DNA from: Ruminococcus sp.
Lineage (GTDB): Bacteria; Bacillota; Clostridia; Oscillospirales; Ruminococcaceae
DNA length: 62,885 bases
Reading direction: 5' to 3'
NCBI RefSeq assembly: GCF_024692365.1
Contig: NZ_JAILMR010000012.1
Span: forward strand, 1-62,885
Position numbers and translations under genes: made by a program. Below the pieces are notes generated by a model. The model worked only from the letters and a program-made list of their open reading frames with translations, searched no databases and was not told the origin of the DNA. Positions 38,221 to 46,644 of the stretch are shown piece after piece (position 1 is the stretch's first letter; each line of letters begins with the position of its first letter).

Positions 38221-40317
38221 TTATTTAACACCGAACAGCAGCTCATCGTAGGTCGGGAACGGCCAGAACTTGGCAGCTGTGATCTTCTCAGCCTCATCAC
38301 ATGAAGCACGGAGCTTATCCATAACGCCCAGCAGCTCATCTCTGATGATGTAAGCTGTCTCGGTAACGCTGTCAGAGCTGTTCACCTTATCGAGAACGCT
38401 GTCAAGTTCATCAAGGCTTGCATAAGCATCTCCTGCAAAGCCAGAAAGCTTCTTGACTGTCTCGGTCTCGTAGGTGCACGCGAGATCGGTAGCCAGGGAC
38501 TTCTTAGCGTTAGCAGTCTTTGCAACGAATGCAGCATACTCCTCGATAGCGGGAAGTATCTCACGGCGAGCCAGCATCTCCATGGTCTTAGCTTCGATAA
38601 CAACAGCCTTGCAGTAGTTCTCCAGGGTGATCTCTGTACGGCTGCGCAGCTCAGCATCGGTGAATACCTTGTGTGCAGTCAGCATCTTGACGTTCTTCTC
38701 GTCAAGCAGATGAGGGATAGCATCGGGAGTTGTGCGGTAGTTCAGCAGACCGCGAACCTCGGTAGCTTCCTTTATCCAGGTATCATCGTAGCCGTTGCCG
38801 TTGAAGATGATGCGCTTGTGATCGGTGATTGTCTTCTTGATCATCTCATGCAGAGCGTCCTCGAAATTATCAGCCTTTTCAAGTCTGTCAGCATAGATCT
38901 TCAGGCTCTCTGCAACTGCTGAGTTCAGCATGATGTTTGCACAAGCGATGCTGTCAGCAGAACCAACCATTCTGAACTCGAACTTGTTGCCTGTGAATGC
39001 GAAAGGCGAAGTACGGTTACGGTCGGTAGTATCTCTTGTGAATCTTGGCAGAACACTTACGCCAAGCTTCATGACAGTCTTCTCAACGCCTGCATATGGA
39101 GTATCGTTCTCGATAGCTTCAAGTATGCCTTCGAGTTCTTCACCGAGGAAGATGGAGATAACTGCGGGAGGTGCCTCGTTAGCACCCAGACGGTGATCGT
39201 TGCCTGCGGTAGCAACGGAAATTCTCAGCAGATCCTGATAATCGTCAACAGCCTTGATAACTGCGCACAGGAACAGCAGGAACTGTGCATTCTCATAAGG
39301 TGTCTCACCTGGAGTCAGCAGGTTAACGCCTGTATCGGTTGCAATAGACCAGTTGTTGTGCTTACCTGAACCGTTAACGCCGTCAAAAGGCTTTTCGTGC
39401 AGCAGACATACCAGACCGTGCTTCTGTGCTACCTTCTTCATGATCTCCATAGTCAGCTGGTTGTGATCGGTAGCGATATTTGTGGTAGCATAGATAGGTG
39501 CAAGCTCGTGCTGTGCAGGTGCAACCTCATTGTGCTGAGTCTTTGCAAGGATACCCAGTTTCCACAGTTCATCGTTCAAATCGGACATATAAGCCTCAAC
39601 TCTGGGCTTGATAACACCGAAGTAATGATCGTCAAGTTCCTGACCCTTGGGAGGCTTAGCACCGAACAGTGTTCTGCCTGTATAAATAAGGTCTTTTCTC
39701 TGATCGTAAAGCTCCTTGGGGATAAGGAAGTATTCCTGCTCAGGTCCGACAGAAGTTGTAACGTGTCTTACCTGATCGTTACCGAAGAGCTTCAGGATAC
39801 GCAGAGCCTGCTTGTTGAGAGCTTCCATCGATCTCAGCAGAGGTGTCTTCTTGTCCAGTGCCTCACCGCCGTAAGAACAGAAAGCAGTAGGAATGCAAAG
39901 GGTCTTGCCCTTGATGAATGCATAAGATGTAGGATCCCATGCGGTGTAACCTCTTGCCTCAAATGTAGCTCTCAGTCCTCCGGAAGGGAACGAAGATGCA
40001 TCTGGTTCGCCCTTGATGAGTTCCTTACCCGAGAAGTCCATGATAACTCTGCCATCGGGAGAAGGACTAATAAAACTGTCGTGCTTTTCAGCAGTGATGC
40101 CAGTCAGAGGCTGGAACCAGTGAGTATAATGTGTAGCTCCCTGCTCGATCGCCCAATCCTTCATAGCCTCGGCAACAGCATTGGCAACTGTGATGTCAAG
40201 CTTCTCGCCGATATCAATAGTATTCTTTAATGACTGATAGACCTTTGAAGACAACCTTGACTTCATAACTCTGTCATCAAAGACCTTGCTCGCAAACAAT
40301 TCGGGTACCGTACTCAT
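38221..40317 (-). CDS. glnN: Glutamine synthetase, type III
   Basis: This 698-residue enzyme makes glutamine from glutamate, ammonia and ATP. It is the long dodecameric GSIII form of Bacteroides, ruminococci and cyanobacteria. Typical segments are [26 protein letters not shown] (metal ligand Glu), [29 protein letters not shown] and [12 protein letters not shown]. The ATG has GGAGG 8 nt ahead. It has its own promoter and a leader of about 215 nt that contains an early intrinsic terminator, so expression is probably set by termination control. Confidence 0.95.
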   Translation of the reverse strand: MSTVPELFASKVFDDRVMKSRLSSKVYQSLKNTIDIGEKLDITVANAVAEAMKDWAIEQGATHYTHWFQPLTGITAEKHDSFISPSPDGRVIMDFSGKELIKGEPDASSFPSGGLRATFEARGYTAWDPTSYAFIKGKTLCIPTAFCSYGGEALDKKTPLLRSMEALNKQALRILKLFGNDQVRHVTTSVGPEQEYFLIPKELYDQRKDLIYTGRTLFGAKPPKGQELDDHYFGVIKPRVEAYMSDLNDELWKLGILAKTQHNEVAPAQHELAPIYATTNIATDHNQLTMEIMKKVAQKHGLVCLLHEKPFDGVNGSGKHNNWSIATDTGVNLLTPGETPYENAQFLLFLCAVIKAVDDYQDLLRISVATAGNDHRLGANEAPPAVISIFLGEELEGILEAIENDTPYAGVEKTVMKLGVSVLPRFTRDTTDRNRTSPFAFTGNKFEFRMVGSADSIACANIMLNSAVAESLKIYADRLEKADNFEDALHEMIKKTITDHKRIIFNGNGYDDTWIKEATEVRGLLNYRTTPDAIPHLLDEKNVKMLTAHKVFTDAELRSRTEITLENYCKAVVIEAKTMEMLARREILPAIEEYAAFVAKTANAKKSLATDLACTYETETVKKLSGFAGDAYASLDELDSVLDKVNSSDSVTETAYIIRDELLGVMDKLRASCDEAEKITAAKFWPFPTYDELLFGVK

Positions 40318-40359
40318 TATGATTTCCTCCGTTCGTTATAAGCGAAAGCGTCCCCGATA

Positions 40360-40401
40360 AACAGAGAGTATTATCCCTGTTACCGAAGACGCCATTGCCT
40401 T
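40360..40401 (-). promoter_or_regulatory. Paired hairpins in the glnN leader
   Basis: On the minus strand AAGGC-AAUGGC-GUCUU (40401-40386) is a 5-bp stem with a hexaloop having A at 1 and G at 4. Then AACAGGGA and UCUCUGUU form an 8-bp stem around UAAUAC (40381-40360). The string GCAATGGCGT is also present in the leader of the divergent glutamate synthase operon, at its P1 hairpin. The second loop does not match the A1/G4 rule. Confidence 0.45.
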
Positions 40402-40474
40402 ATAAATATAGAAAATTATATTAGGAAAGACTTTATATAGTTCATATACTTTCCTCTGTCTTTCCAATGTCAAC

Positions 40475-40526
40475 AAAAAAGGGCAAAGAGCCTTGAAACC
40501 TAAGCTTCATTCAAGACCTCTTTGCC
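40475..40526 (-). terminator. Attenuator terminator at the start of the glnN leader
   Basis: On the minus strand GGCAAAGAGGTCTTGAA and TTCAAGGCTCTTTGCC form a stem of about 16 bp with a 12-nt loop, followed by CTTTTTTG. It begins within about 10 nt of the transcript start and about 160 nt before glnN. Its 5' arm can instead fold as AAGGC-AAAGAG-GUCUU (40528-40513), a hexaloop with A1 and G4. That smaller hairpin would prevent the terminator. Confidence 0.78.
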
Positions 40527-40539
40527 TTCCATGGTTTGT

Positions 40540-40568
40540 ATTATACACCATCGCAAGTAATTTGTCAA
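40540..40568 (-). promoter_or_regulatory. Promoter of glnN
   Basis: On the minus strand TTGACA (40568-40563), 17 bp and TATAAT (40545-40540). Confidence 0.88.
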
Positions 40569-40642
40569 GCACGTTTTTCACAAAAGTAGTGAAAGTTTAC
40601 AAACCTAAACTTGCAAAAATTTCACAAATCTTGCAAAACCCC

Positions 40643-40671
40643 TTGACAAAAATGAAATTGTGAGATATAAT
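40643..40671 (+). promoter_or_regulatory. Promoter of the split glutamate synthase operon
   Basis: TTGACA (40643-40648), 17 bp and TATAAT (40666-40671). It is divergent from the glnN promoter; the two -35 boxes are about 75 bp apart. Confidence 0.88.
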
Positions 40672-40689
40672 ACTTGCAAATACGGTCAA

Positions 40690-40762
40690 ATGAGCAATGG
40701 CGTTCATTCTTTTTTATTCCCGTGACGGATTCGCGGTGATAAAAAAGAGTGGACGTTTTTTT
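40690..40762 (+). promoter_or_regulatory. Leader attenuator of the glutamate synthase operon
   Basis: P1 is AUGAGC-AAUGGC-GUUCAU (40690-40707), a 6-bp stem with a hexaloop having A1 and G4. P2 is CCGUG-ACGGAUU-CGCGG (40720-40736). A 17-bp stem (40701-40717 with 40739-40755) followed by seven T (40756-40762) is an intrinsic terminator. Its 5' arm includes the 3' arm of P1, so P1 and the terminator exclude each other. This is the geometry of targets bound by ANTAR antiterminators, although the P2 loop has 7 rather than 6 bases. Confidence 0.7.
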
Positions 40763-40781
40763 ATGATAAGGAGTGCTGAAA

Positions 40782-41873
40782 ATGAAACTTGAAGGCGAAG
40801 TTCGTATACCGTCGGGCTGTGCGATAGCGGCAGTCATTTCAAGAGAGGGCAAAGGGATAACTGGAGATGTTATCTATAATGCAATGAAACCCATGCACGA
40901 TCGTTCAAACGGTCTGGGCGGCGGATTTGCAGCTTACGGCATCTATCCCGAATACAGAGATCTGTATGCCTTCCACATCTTCTTCGATCACCGTTCCACC
41001 CGTAAGGAATGTGAAGCTTACTTAAAGGAACGTTTCGAGATCGTAAAAGGTGAACTGATCCCCACCCGCAAGATACCCGAGATCACTAATGAACCTATTA
41101 TATGGAGATACTTCTGCGCACCGCTCGGTTCGATGGTCGCTTCCGAGCAGGTAGATGAAAGTGAATTCGTTGCACGCACGGTAATGAAGATCAATACCGA
41201 GATGAAGGGTGCATACGTATTCTCCAGCGGTAAGAATATGGGATGTTTCAAAGCAGTCGGCTATCCCGAAGATGTCGGAGTGTTCTACAAGCTTGAAGAA
41301 TACGAGGGCTATTCCTGGACAGCACATGGTCGTTACCCGACCAACACCCCCGGCTGGTGGGGCGGTGCTCACCCCTTCTCGCTGCTTGACAGCTCTATCG
41401 TTCATAACGGCGAGATCTCATCATATGATGCAAACCGCCGCTTTATAGAGATGTTCGGTTATAAATGTACACTTCAGACCGATACCGAGGTCATTACCTA
41501 TATCCTCGACTACCTGCTGAGAAGACAGGGTCTTACTATGGAGGAAGCCGCTTCCGTAATCGCAGCACCTTTCTGGTCTACGATAAACGCGAAGCCCGAA
41601 AAGGAAAAAGAAAGACTTACATTCCTGAGACAGGTATTCCCAAGTCTTCTGATAACAGGACCTTTCTCAATAGTATACGGCTGGAACGGAGGACTCATGG
41701 CTCTCAACGACCGCCTGAAGCTCCGTTCGATGATAACTGCCGAAAAGGACGATAAAGTATTCATAGCAAGCGAAGAAGCAGCTGTAAGGGTAATGGAACC
41801 CGATGCTGAGAACTTCTACGCACCTGCGGGCGGCGAGCCTGTTATAGTCAGAGTCAAGGAGGGTAAATTCTGA
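40782..41873 (+). CDS. Glutamate synthase glutaminase-domain subunit (GltB1-like)
   Basis: This 363-residue class II glutamine amidotransferase is the stand-alone N-terminal domain of glutamate synthase in the archaeal-type split enzyme. The probable nucleophile is Cys14 in IPSGCAIAA. HGRYPTNTPGWWGGAHPF, VHNGEISSYDANR and QTDTEVITY are the family's glutamine-site motifs. It releases ammonia from glutamine for the synthase subunit. ATG 40782 has AAGGAG at 8 nt. The downstream subunit starts in TGATG at its stop. Confidence 0.9.
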   Translation: MKLEGEVRIPSGCAIAAVISREGKGITGDVIYNAMKPMHDRSNGLGGGFAAYGIYPEYRDLYAFHIFFDHRSTRKECEAYLKERFEIVKGELIPTRKIPEITNEPIIWRYFCAPLGSMVASEQVDESEFVARTVMKINTEMKGAYVFSSGKNMGCFKAVGYPEDVGVFYKLEEYEGYSWTAHGRYPTNTPGWWGGAHPFSLLDSSIVHNGEISSYDANRRFIEMFGYKCTLQTDTEVITYILDYLLRRQGLTMEEAASVIAAPFWSTINAKPEKEKERLTFLRQVFPSLLITGPFSIVYGWNGGLMALNDRLKLRSMITAEKDDKVFIASEEAAVRVMEPDAENFYAPAGGEPVIVRVKEGKF

Positions 41874-43378
41874 TGAAAGATCATTTTATATATCCCGAGT
41901 TCGAGGTAGTGCGCAACGATAACCGCTGCATACAGTGCCGTGTCTGTGAAAGACAGTGCGCAAATGAAGTACACAGCTTTGACCCCGAACGCGGCATCAT
42001 GCTTTCGGACGAAACAAAATGCGTCAACTGCCAGCGCTGCGTATCTCTATGTCCCACAAGAGCGCTCAAGATAGTTAAGAGCGACTGCCGTCTGCGCGAG
42101 AATGCAAACTGGGCTGACGATACTATCAAAGAGATATACAAGCAGGCAAACAGCGGCGGCGTGCTGCTCTCATCAATGGGCAACCCCAAGCCTCTGCCTG
42201 TATACTGGGATAAGATACTGATAAACGCTTCCCAGGTAACCAACCCGCCTATCGACCCCCTGCGTGAACCTATGGAGACCAAGGTCTTCCTCGGCAAAAA
42301 GCCCGAAAAGATCAAGCGCAACGAGGACGGTGAACTCGTTACCGAGACCACTCCTCAGCTGGAACTCTCCATGCCTGTTATGTTCTCTGCTATGAGCTAC
42401 GGCTCCATCAGCTATAACGCTCACGCTTCCCTTGCCCGAGCAGCTACCGAGCTTGGTATATGCTACAACACAGGTGAGGGCGGTCTGCACGAAGACTTCT
42501 ACATCTACGGACCTAACACCGTCGTTCAGGTAGCATCAGGACGTTTCGGCGTTCACAAGGATTACCTTGAAGCTGCCGCAGCTGTCGAGATAAAGATGGG
42601 TCAGGGCGCAAAGCCCGGTATCGGCGGACATCTCCCCGGTGCTAAGATCGTAGGCGACGTTTCCAAAACAAGAATGATCCCCGAGGGCTCCGATGCTATA
42701 TCCCCTGCACCTCATCACGATATATATTCTATCGAAGATCTGCGTCAGCTGGTATACTCCCTCAAAGAGGCTACCGAGTACAAGAAGCCCGTTATCGTAA
42801 AGGTCGCAGCAGTTCATAACATCGCTGCAATCGCCAGTGGTATCGCCCGCAGCGGTGCTGATATCATCGCAATAGACGGTTTCCGCGGTGGTACAGGCGC
42901 AGCTCCTACACGTATCAGAGATAACGTCGGTATCCCGATAGAGCTTGCACTGGCTTCCGTTGACCAGCGTCTGCGCGATGAGGGCATCAGAAACAACGTA
43001 TCCCTCGTAGTTGGCGGCAGCGTCCGTTCAGCAGCAGATGTAGTAAAGGCAGTAGCACTGGGTGCAGATGCAGTATATGTTGCAACAGCAGCACTGCTGG
43101 CAATGGGATGTCATCTCTGCCGTACCTGCCAGAGCGGCAAGTGCAACTGGGGTATCGCTACCCAGAGACCCGAGCTCGTTAAGCGCCTGAACCCCGATAT
43201 GGGTTCTCGCAGACTTGTAAACCTCATGGACGCTTGGCGCCACGAGATCAAGGAACTTATGGGCGGAATGGGTATCAACTCCATCGAAAGCCTCCGCGGC
43301 AACAGACTTATGCTCCGCGGCGTAGGGCTTACCGATAAGGAACTCGAGATACTCGGTATCTCCCACGCAGGCGAATAA
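41873..43378 (+). CDS. Glutamate synthase FMN/central-domain subunit with ferredoxin domain (GltB2-like)
   Basis: This 501-residue subunit forms glutamate from 2-oxoglutarate and ammonia. Two 4Fe-4S sites stand at the N-terminus (CIQCRVCERQC, CVNCQRCVSLCP). The FMN barrel follows (SYGSISYNAHASLARAA, GQGAKPGIGGHLPG, DGFRGGTGAAPT). CHLCRTCQSGKCNWGIATQ gives the cluster that links to the flavin. This is the archaeal/thermophile domain order. Translation is coupled to the upstream gene (TGATG). Confidence 0.92.
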   Translation: MKDHFIYPEFEVVRNDNRCIQCRVCERQCANEVHSFDPERGIMLSDETKCVNCQRCVSLCPTRALKIVKSDCRLRENANWADDTIKEIYKQANSGGVLLSSMGNPKPLPVYWDKILINASQVTNPPIDPLREPMETKVFLGKKPEKIKRNEDGELVTETTPQLELSMPVMFSAMSYGSISYNAHASLARAATELGICYNTGEGGLHEDFYIYGPNTVVQVASGRFGVHKDYLEAAAAVEIKMGQGAKPGIGGHLPGAKIVGDVSKTRMIPEGSDAISPAPHHDIYSIEDLRQLVYSLKEATEYKKPVIVKVAAVHNIAAIASGIARSGADIIAIDGFRGGTGAAPTRIRDNVGIPIELALASVDQRLRDEGIRNNVSLVVGGSVRSAADVVKAVALGADAVYVATAALLAMGCHLCRTCQSGKCNWGIATQRPELVKRLNPDMGSRRLVNLMDAWRHEIKELMGGMGINSIESLRGNRLMLRGVGLTDKELEILGISHAGE

Positions 43379-43392
43379 GGAGGATCACTAAG

Positions 43393-43821
43393 ATGAAAAG
43401 AGTATTTGTTAATGAGGATTGGTGCCTCGGCTGCCACCTCTGCGAATATAACTGCGCTTATGCCAACTCGGGTCTTTCCGATATGGTAAAAGCGCTGAAA
43501 GGCAAGGATATATTCCCCCGCATACACATCGAAGAGACCGATGGCATAACCTATGCGGTCTCCTGCCGCCACTGTAAAGACCCCCTCTGCGTAAAGAGCT
43601 GTATAGCAGGTGCTATATCTATCGAAGACGGTACAGTCAAGATAGATAAGACCAAATGTGTCGGCTGCCTTACCTGCGTACTCGTATGTCCCTACGGCGC
43701 AGTTGCAGCAGGTCCAGAGGGCGCAGCACAGAAGTGTGAGCTTTGTCTTGCAAACAGCTGCGGTTCCCCTGCCTGTGTAAAGGGCTGCCCCAATAATGCC
43801 ATAGTTTATGAGGAGAGGTGA
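43393..43821 (+). CDS. Four-cluster ferredoxin-like electron-transfer subunit
   Basis: This 142-residue protein has cysteine groups for up to four 4Fe-4S clusters: CLGCHLCEYNC, CRHCKDPLCVKSC, CVGCLTCVLVCP and CELCLANSCGSPACVKGCP. The arrangement resembles HycB/CooF-type ferredoxin subunits. It most likely carries electrons between the flavoprotein encoded next and the FMN subunit encoded before. GGAGG lies 8 nt before the ATG. Its TGA lies inside the next gene's start region. Confidence 0.9.
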   Translation: MKRVFVNEDWCLGCHLCEYNCAYANSGLSDMVKALKGKDIFPRIHIEETDGITYAVSCRHCKDPLCVKSCIAGAISIEDGTVKIDKTKCVGCLTCVLVCPYGAVAAGPEGAAQKCELCLANSCGSPACVKGCPNNAIVYEER

Positions 43822-43826
43822 GCAAA

Positions 43827-45062
43827 GTGGCTGAATATGTTATCATCGGAAACGGAACAGCCGCAGTCGGCTGCATAGAGGGTATAAGGAGCATCGACAG
43901 CGATGGCGCTATCACCGTTATATCGGGCGAAGAGCACCACGTTTACTCCCGTCCTCTGATATCCTATCTGCTGGAGGGCAAGACCGATCTGGAAAGAATG
44001 AAGTACCGCCCCGCAGATTTTTATGAGAAAAATAAAGTTAATGTAGTATACGGCAAGGCTGCCAAGATAGACACCAAAAAGCAGGAGGCTATCCTTGAAG
44101 GCAAAGGCAAGTTCGGTTATACCAAGATCTGTATCTGTACAGGTTCTTCCCCCTTCGTTCCGCCTTTTGAGGGTCTTGACAAGGTAAAGAAGAAGTTCTC
44201 CTTCATGACCCTTGATGATGCTCTTGCTCTTGAAAAAGTACTCACCGATAAATCCCGTGTGCTGATAGTCGGTGCAGGTCTTATCGGTCTGAAATGTGCC
44301 GAGGGCATCGCTGAAAGAGTAGGCAGTATAACCGTCTGTGACCTTGCAGACAGAGTTCTCTCCTCTATCCTCGATGCTGAATGTGCTGCTTATATGCAGA
44401 AAGAACTTGAAGACCACGGCGTAAGCTTCATGCTTGGTGATACCGCAGTCAAGTTCGATAAGAACAAGGCTTATATGAAGAGCGGTGCAGAAGTCGAATT
44501 CGATATACTCGTCCTCGCAGTAGGCGTAAGAGCCGAGACCGAGATCGCAAAGCAGGCAGGCTGCGATACCAACAGAGGTATAATTATCAACACCAAGATG
44601 GAAACAACTGCCGCAAACATCTATGCCGCAGGTGACTGCTCCGAGGGCTATGACAGCTCAATCAGCGCTAACCGCGTACTGGCTATACTCCCCAACGCTT
44701 ATATGCAGGGCAGATGCGCAGGCATAAATATGGCAGGCGGTTCTTCCGAGATCACCGACGCTATCCCCATGAACTCCATAGGCTTCTTCGGACTCCACTG
44801 CGCAACAGCAGGTGCTTATCCCGAAGACGGCGAGATTTATGAGGAACGCACCGATAAAGGCATCAAGAGACTGTACTTCAAGGACAGCAAGCTGGCTGGC
44901 TATATGCTGATCGGCGATGTCAACAGAGCAGGTATCTATACTTCTCTTGTACGCGAAAAGACAGTTCTCGACAATGAAGAGACCGAAAAGGTCAAGAAAA
45001 TGCCGTCGCTGGCTATCTTCTCGGATGAAAAGCGCAGAACAAAACTCGGAGGTGTGGTATGA
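43827..45062 (+). CDS. FAD-dependent NAD(P)H oxidoreductase subunit
   Basis: This 411-residue flavoprotein is of the pyridine nucleotide-disulfide oxidoreductase fold. The FAD site is YVIIGNGTAAVGC at the start, the NAD(P) site VLIVGAGLIGLKCAEG near 150, and AAGDCSEGYD near 275 closes the FAD site. It should oxidise NAD(P)H and pass electrons to the ferredoxin subunit, taking the place of the usual GltD. GTG 43827 is preferred (AGGAGAGG 8 nt before it); GTG 43818 lies inside that site. It overlaps the last gene by 4 bp. Confidence 0.88.
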   Translation: MAEYVIIGNGTAAVGCIEGIRSIDSDGAITVISGEEHHVYSRPLISYLLEGKTDLERMKYRPADFYEKNKVNVVYGKAAKIDTKKQEAILEGKGKFGYTKICICTGSSPFVPPFEGLDKVKKKFSFMTLDDALALEKVLTDKSRVLIVGAGLIGLKCAEGIAERVGSITVCDLADRVLSSILDAECAAYMQKELEDHGVSFMLGDTAVKFDKNKAYMKSGAEVEFDILVLAVGVRAETEIAKQAGCDTNRGIIINTKMETTAANIYAAGDCSEGYDSSISANRVLAILPNAYMQGRCAGINMAGGSSEITDAIPMNSIGFFGLHCATAGAYPEDGEIYEERTDKGIKRLYFKDSKLAGYMLIGDVNRAGIYTSLVREKTVLDNEETEKVKKMPSLAIFSDEKRRTKLGGVV

Positions 45063-45781
45063 TGAATATAAATGCAACAGGGCTCGATTATAAAGAGCTC
45101 AACGAAGCTTTAAGACAAGTACACAACAACTGCACGATAACCAATTGTCTCGGACAGAGATTCATCGCCGCAGGCGTCTCCGATAAGACACTGAAGATCA
45201 GCGGTATCCCCGGCAATGCCCTTGGCGCATACCTCAACGGTGCAAAGATCGAAGTTATGGGCAATGCTCAGGACGCAGTGGGCGATACCATGAATGACGG
45301 CACCATCGTTATCCACGGCAACGTAGGCGACGCTGTCGGCTACGCAATGCGCGGCGGACATATCTACGTTCAGGGCAATGCAGGCTATCGTTCAGGCATA
45401 CACATGAAAGCCTATAAGGAAAAGCAGCCCGCCATCATCATCGGCGGACGTGCAGGCAGCTTCCTGGGTGAATACCAGGCAGGCGGCACCATCATCGTCC
45501 TCGGTCTTAACGGCGATGACAAGCCCATCGTAGGCAACTTCCCCTCAACAGGTATGCACGGCGGAAAAATGTTCCTGCGTTCCGACTGCAAGGGAATACA
45601 CTTCCCCCATCAGGTACACGCACGTCCCGCCACCGAAGAAGACTTAAACGAGATATCCCACTATCTCAGAAGATTCTGTTTCTACTTCGGTCATGAACTC
45701 AATGAACTTCTTGACCACCCCTTCACTGTTGTAACCCCCGACAGCAACAACCCCTACAGACAGATGTACGTTGCAAACTGA
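45059..45781 (+). CDS. Glutamate synthase GXGXG-domain subunit (GltB3-like)
   Basis: This 240-residue protein is the right-handed beta-helix domain that ends normal GltB, here as a separate chain. Repeated Gly-rich turns (GNALGAYLNGAKIEVMGNAQ, GDTMNDGTIVIHGNVGDAVG, GYAMRGGHIYVQGNAGYRSG) mark the helix. It is structural and helps shape the ammonia channel. Two ATG codons in tandem (45059, 45062) follow GGAGG. A terminator follows the gene at 45845. Confidence 0.9.
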   Translation: MMNINATGLDYKELNEALRQVHNNCTITNCLGQRFIAAGVSDKTLKISGIPGNALGAYLNGAKIEVMGNAQDAVGDTMNDGTIVIHGNVGDAVGYAMRGGHIYVQGNAGYRSGIHMKAYKEKQPAIIIGGRAGSFLGEYQAGGTIIVLGLNGDDKPIVGNFPSTGMHGGKMFLRSDCKGIHFPHQVHARPATEEDLNEISHYLRRFCFYFGHELNELLDHPFTVVTPDSNNPYRQMYVAN

Positions 45782-45844
45782 TAAATATAGATATTCCTGT
45801 TTATATATACCAACATTGTTTAGCCCGTAATAATCAACACATAC

Positions 45845-45884
45845 AAAAAGCCCTTGCTCTCACCCCCTGAGAGCGGGGCTTTTT
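45845..45884 (+). terminator. Terminator of the glutamate synthase operon
   Basis: AAAAAGCCC plus GCTCTCA pairs with TGAGAGC plus GGGGCTTTTT around CCCC. It is a long GC-rich stem with a T-run about 65 bp after the last stop. Confidence 0.88.
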
Positions 45885-46555
45885 GCTTGCCCAAAATTTT
45901 GTGCACACCGCACATACCCACAACAAAGACCTTATGCAAACAAATGATTTAAAATTTAACTCGGACATATTTCTGTAAAAGTTGTACAAAAACGTACAAC
46001 TTTTCGCCAAAAATCACTGATAGTGAAAAGCCTTATAAACTCTTACCCACCTATGCGCACGATGGCAGGCAGCCGCCGAATATGACTACGGGGATATGAC
46101 GCGGCGTGTTATACTGCATAAGTTGGCAGGATATTGAGGTTATCAGCATCTTGACAATACTCGCGGAGATACACATTCCGAACTAACATAGTTTATAATT
46201 GATATCACCGCGGGCTAATATAAATTAAACGCATACGATCCACACCGATGACTTGAGCGGAACGTCCCCATTTAAAGAAAAATCAAACGTCAAAAGTTAC
46301 ATATCACACTTGTTCAAAAAGTCCGATTTTGAATAGCAAAATCCCCCACCCAACAAATTTAATATAGAATGGCAAACAGCACGATGCCCGAGCGCGATCT
46401 TGACCGAGTACGCTGAGTGAGGAACGAACGAAGCGCACGGAGCGTCAAGTGTTAACGCGCGTGAGGGTTCGTGCGTAGGGGTATGGGGGCGTTGCCCCCA
46501 TTTATAATTGTTGGTTATTACTATTATTAATCTAGTTTAATTTGCAATTATGTCA
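45885..46555. other. Intergenic region with a GC-rich structured block
   Basis: No gene was found in these 670 bp. From about 46381 to 46512 the base composition changes sharply to GC-rich. This block contains CTTGAC...GTCAAG arms (about 46400-46452), GAGCGCG/CGCGC-like segments and, at its end, a perfect GGGGGC-GTT-GCCCCC hairpin (46485-46501) followed by ATTTATAAT. It could be a non-coding RNA, an intergenic repeat unit or a small mobile remnant. Confidence 0.4.
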
Positions 46556-46584
46556 TTGACTTTCATTCGCAAATGTGATATAAT
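46556..46584 (+). promoter_or_regulatory. Promoter of the transglutaminase-like gene
   Basis: TTGACT (46556-46561), 17 bp and TATAAT (46579-46584), about 60 bp before the ATG. Confidence 0.78.
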
Positions 46585-46644
46585 AAATTAGGATATAGAT
46601 ATATTTTTATATAATATTAACAAATATTTAAGGAGGTCAAACTA

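Noticed and set aside
39397..40230. Long open frame antisense to glnN
   Set aside because: Shadow frame; glnN is complete and certain on the other strand.
40640..40770. Glutamine riboswitch (glnA type) in the glutamate synthase leader
   Set aside because: CGUUCA and GACGGA strings occur, but the conserved 3' GAAGGAACGC-like part and three-way junction are missing; the antiterminator/terminator reading explains the leader better.
43806..44417. Open frame antisense to the flavoprotein gene
   Set aside because: Shadow of the FAD oxidoreductase gene, which has all cofactor motifs.
45885..46555. CRISPR-like repeats in the intergenic region
   Set aside because: No regularly spaced identical repeats; the block is a set of inverted, not direct, repeats.
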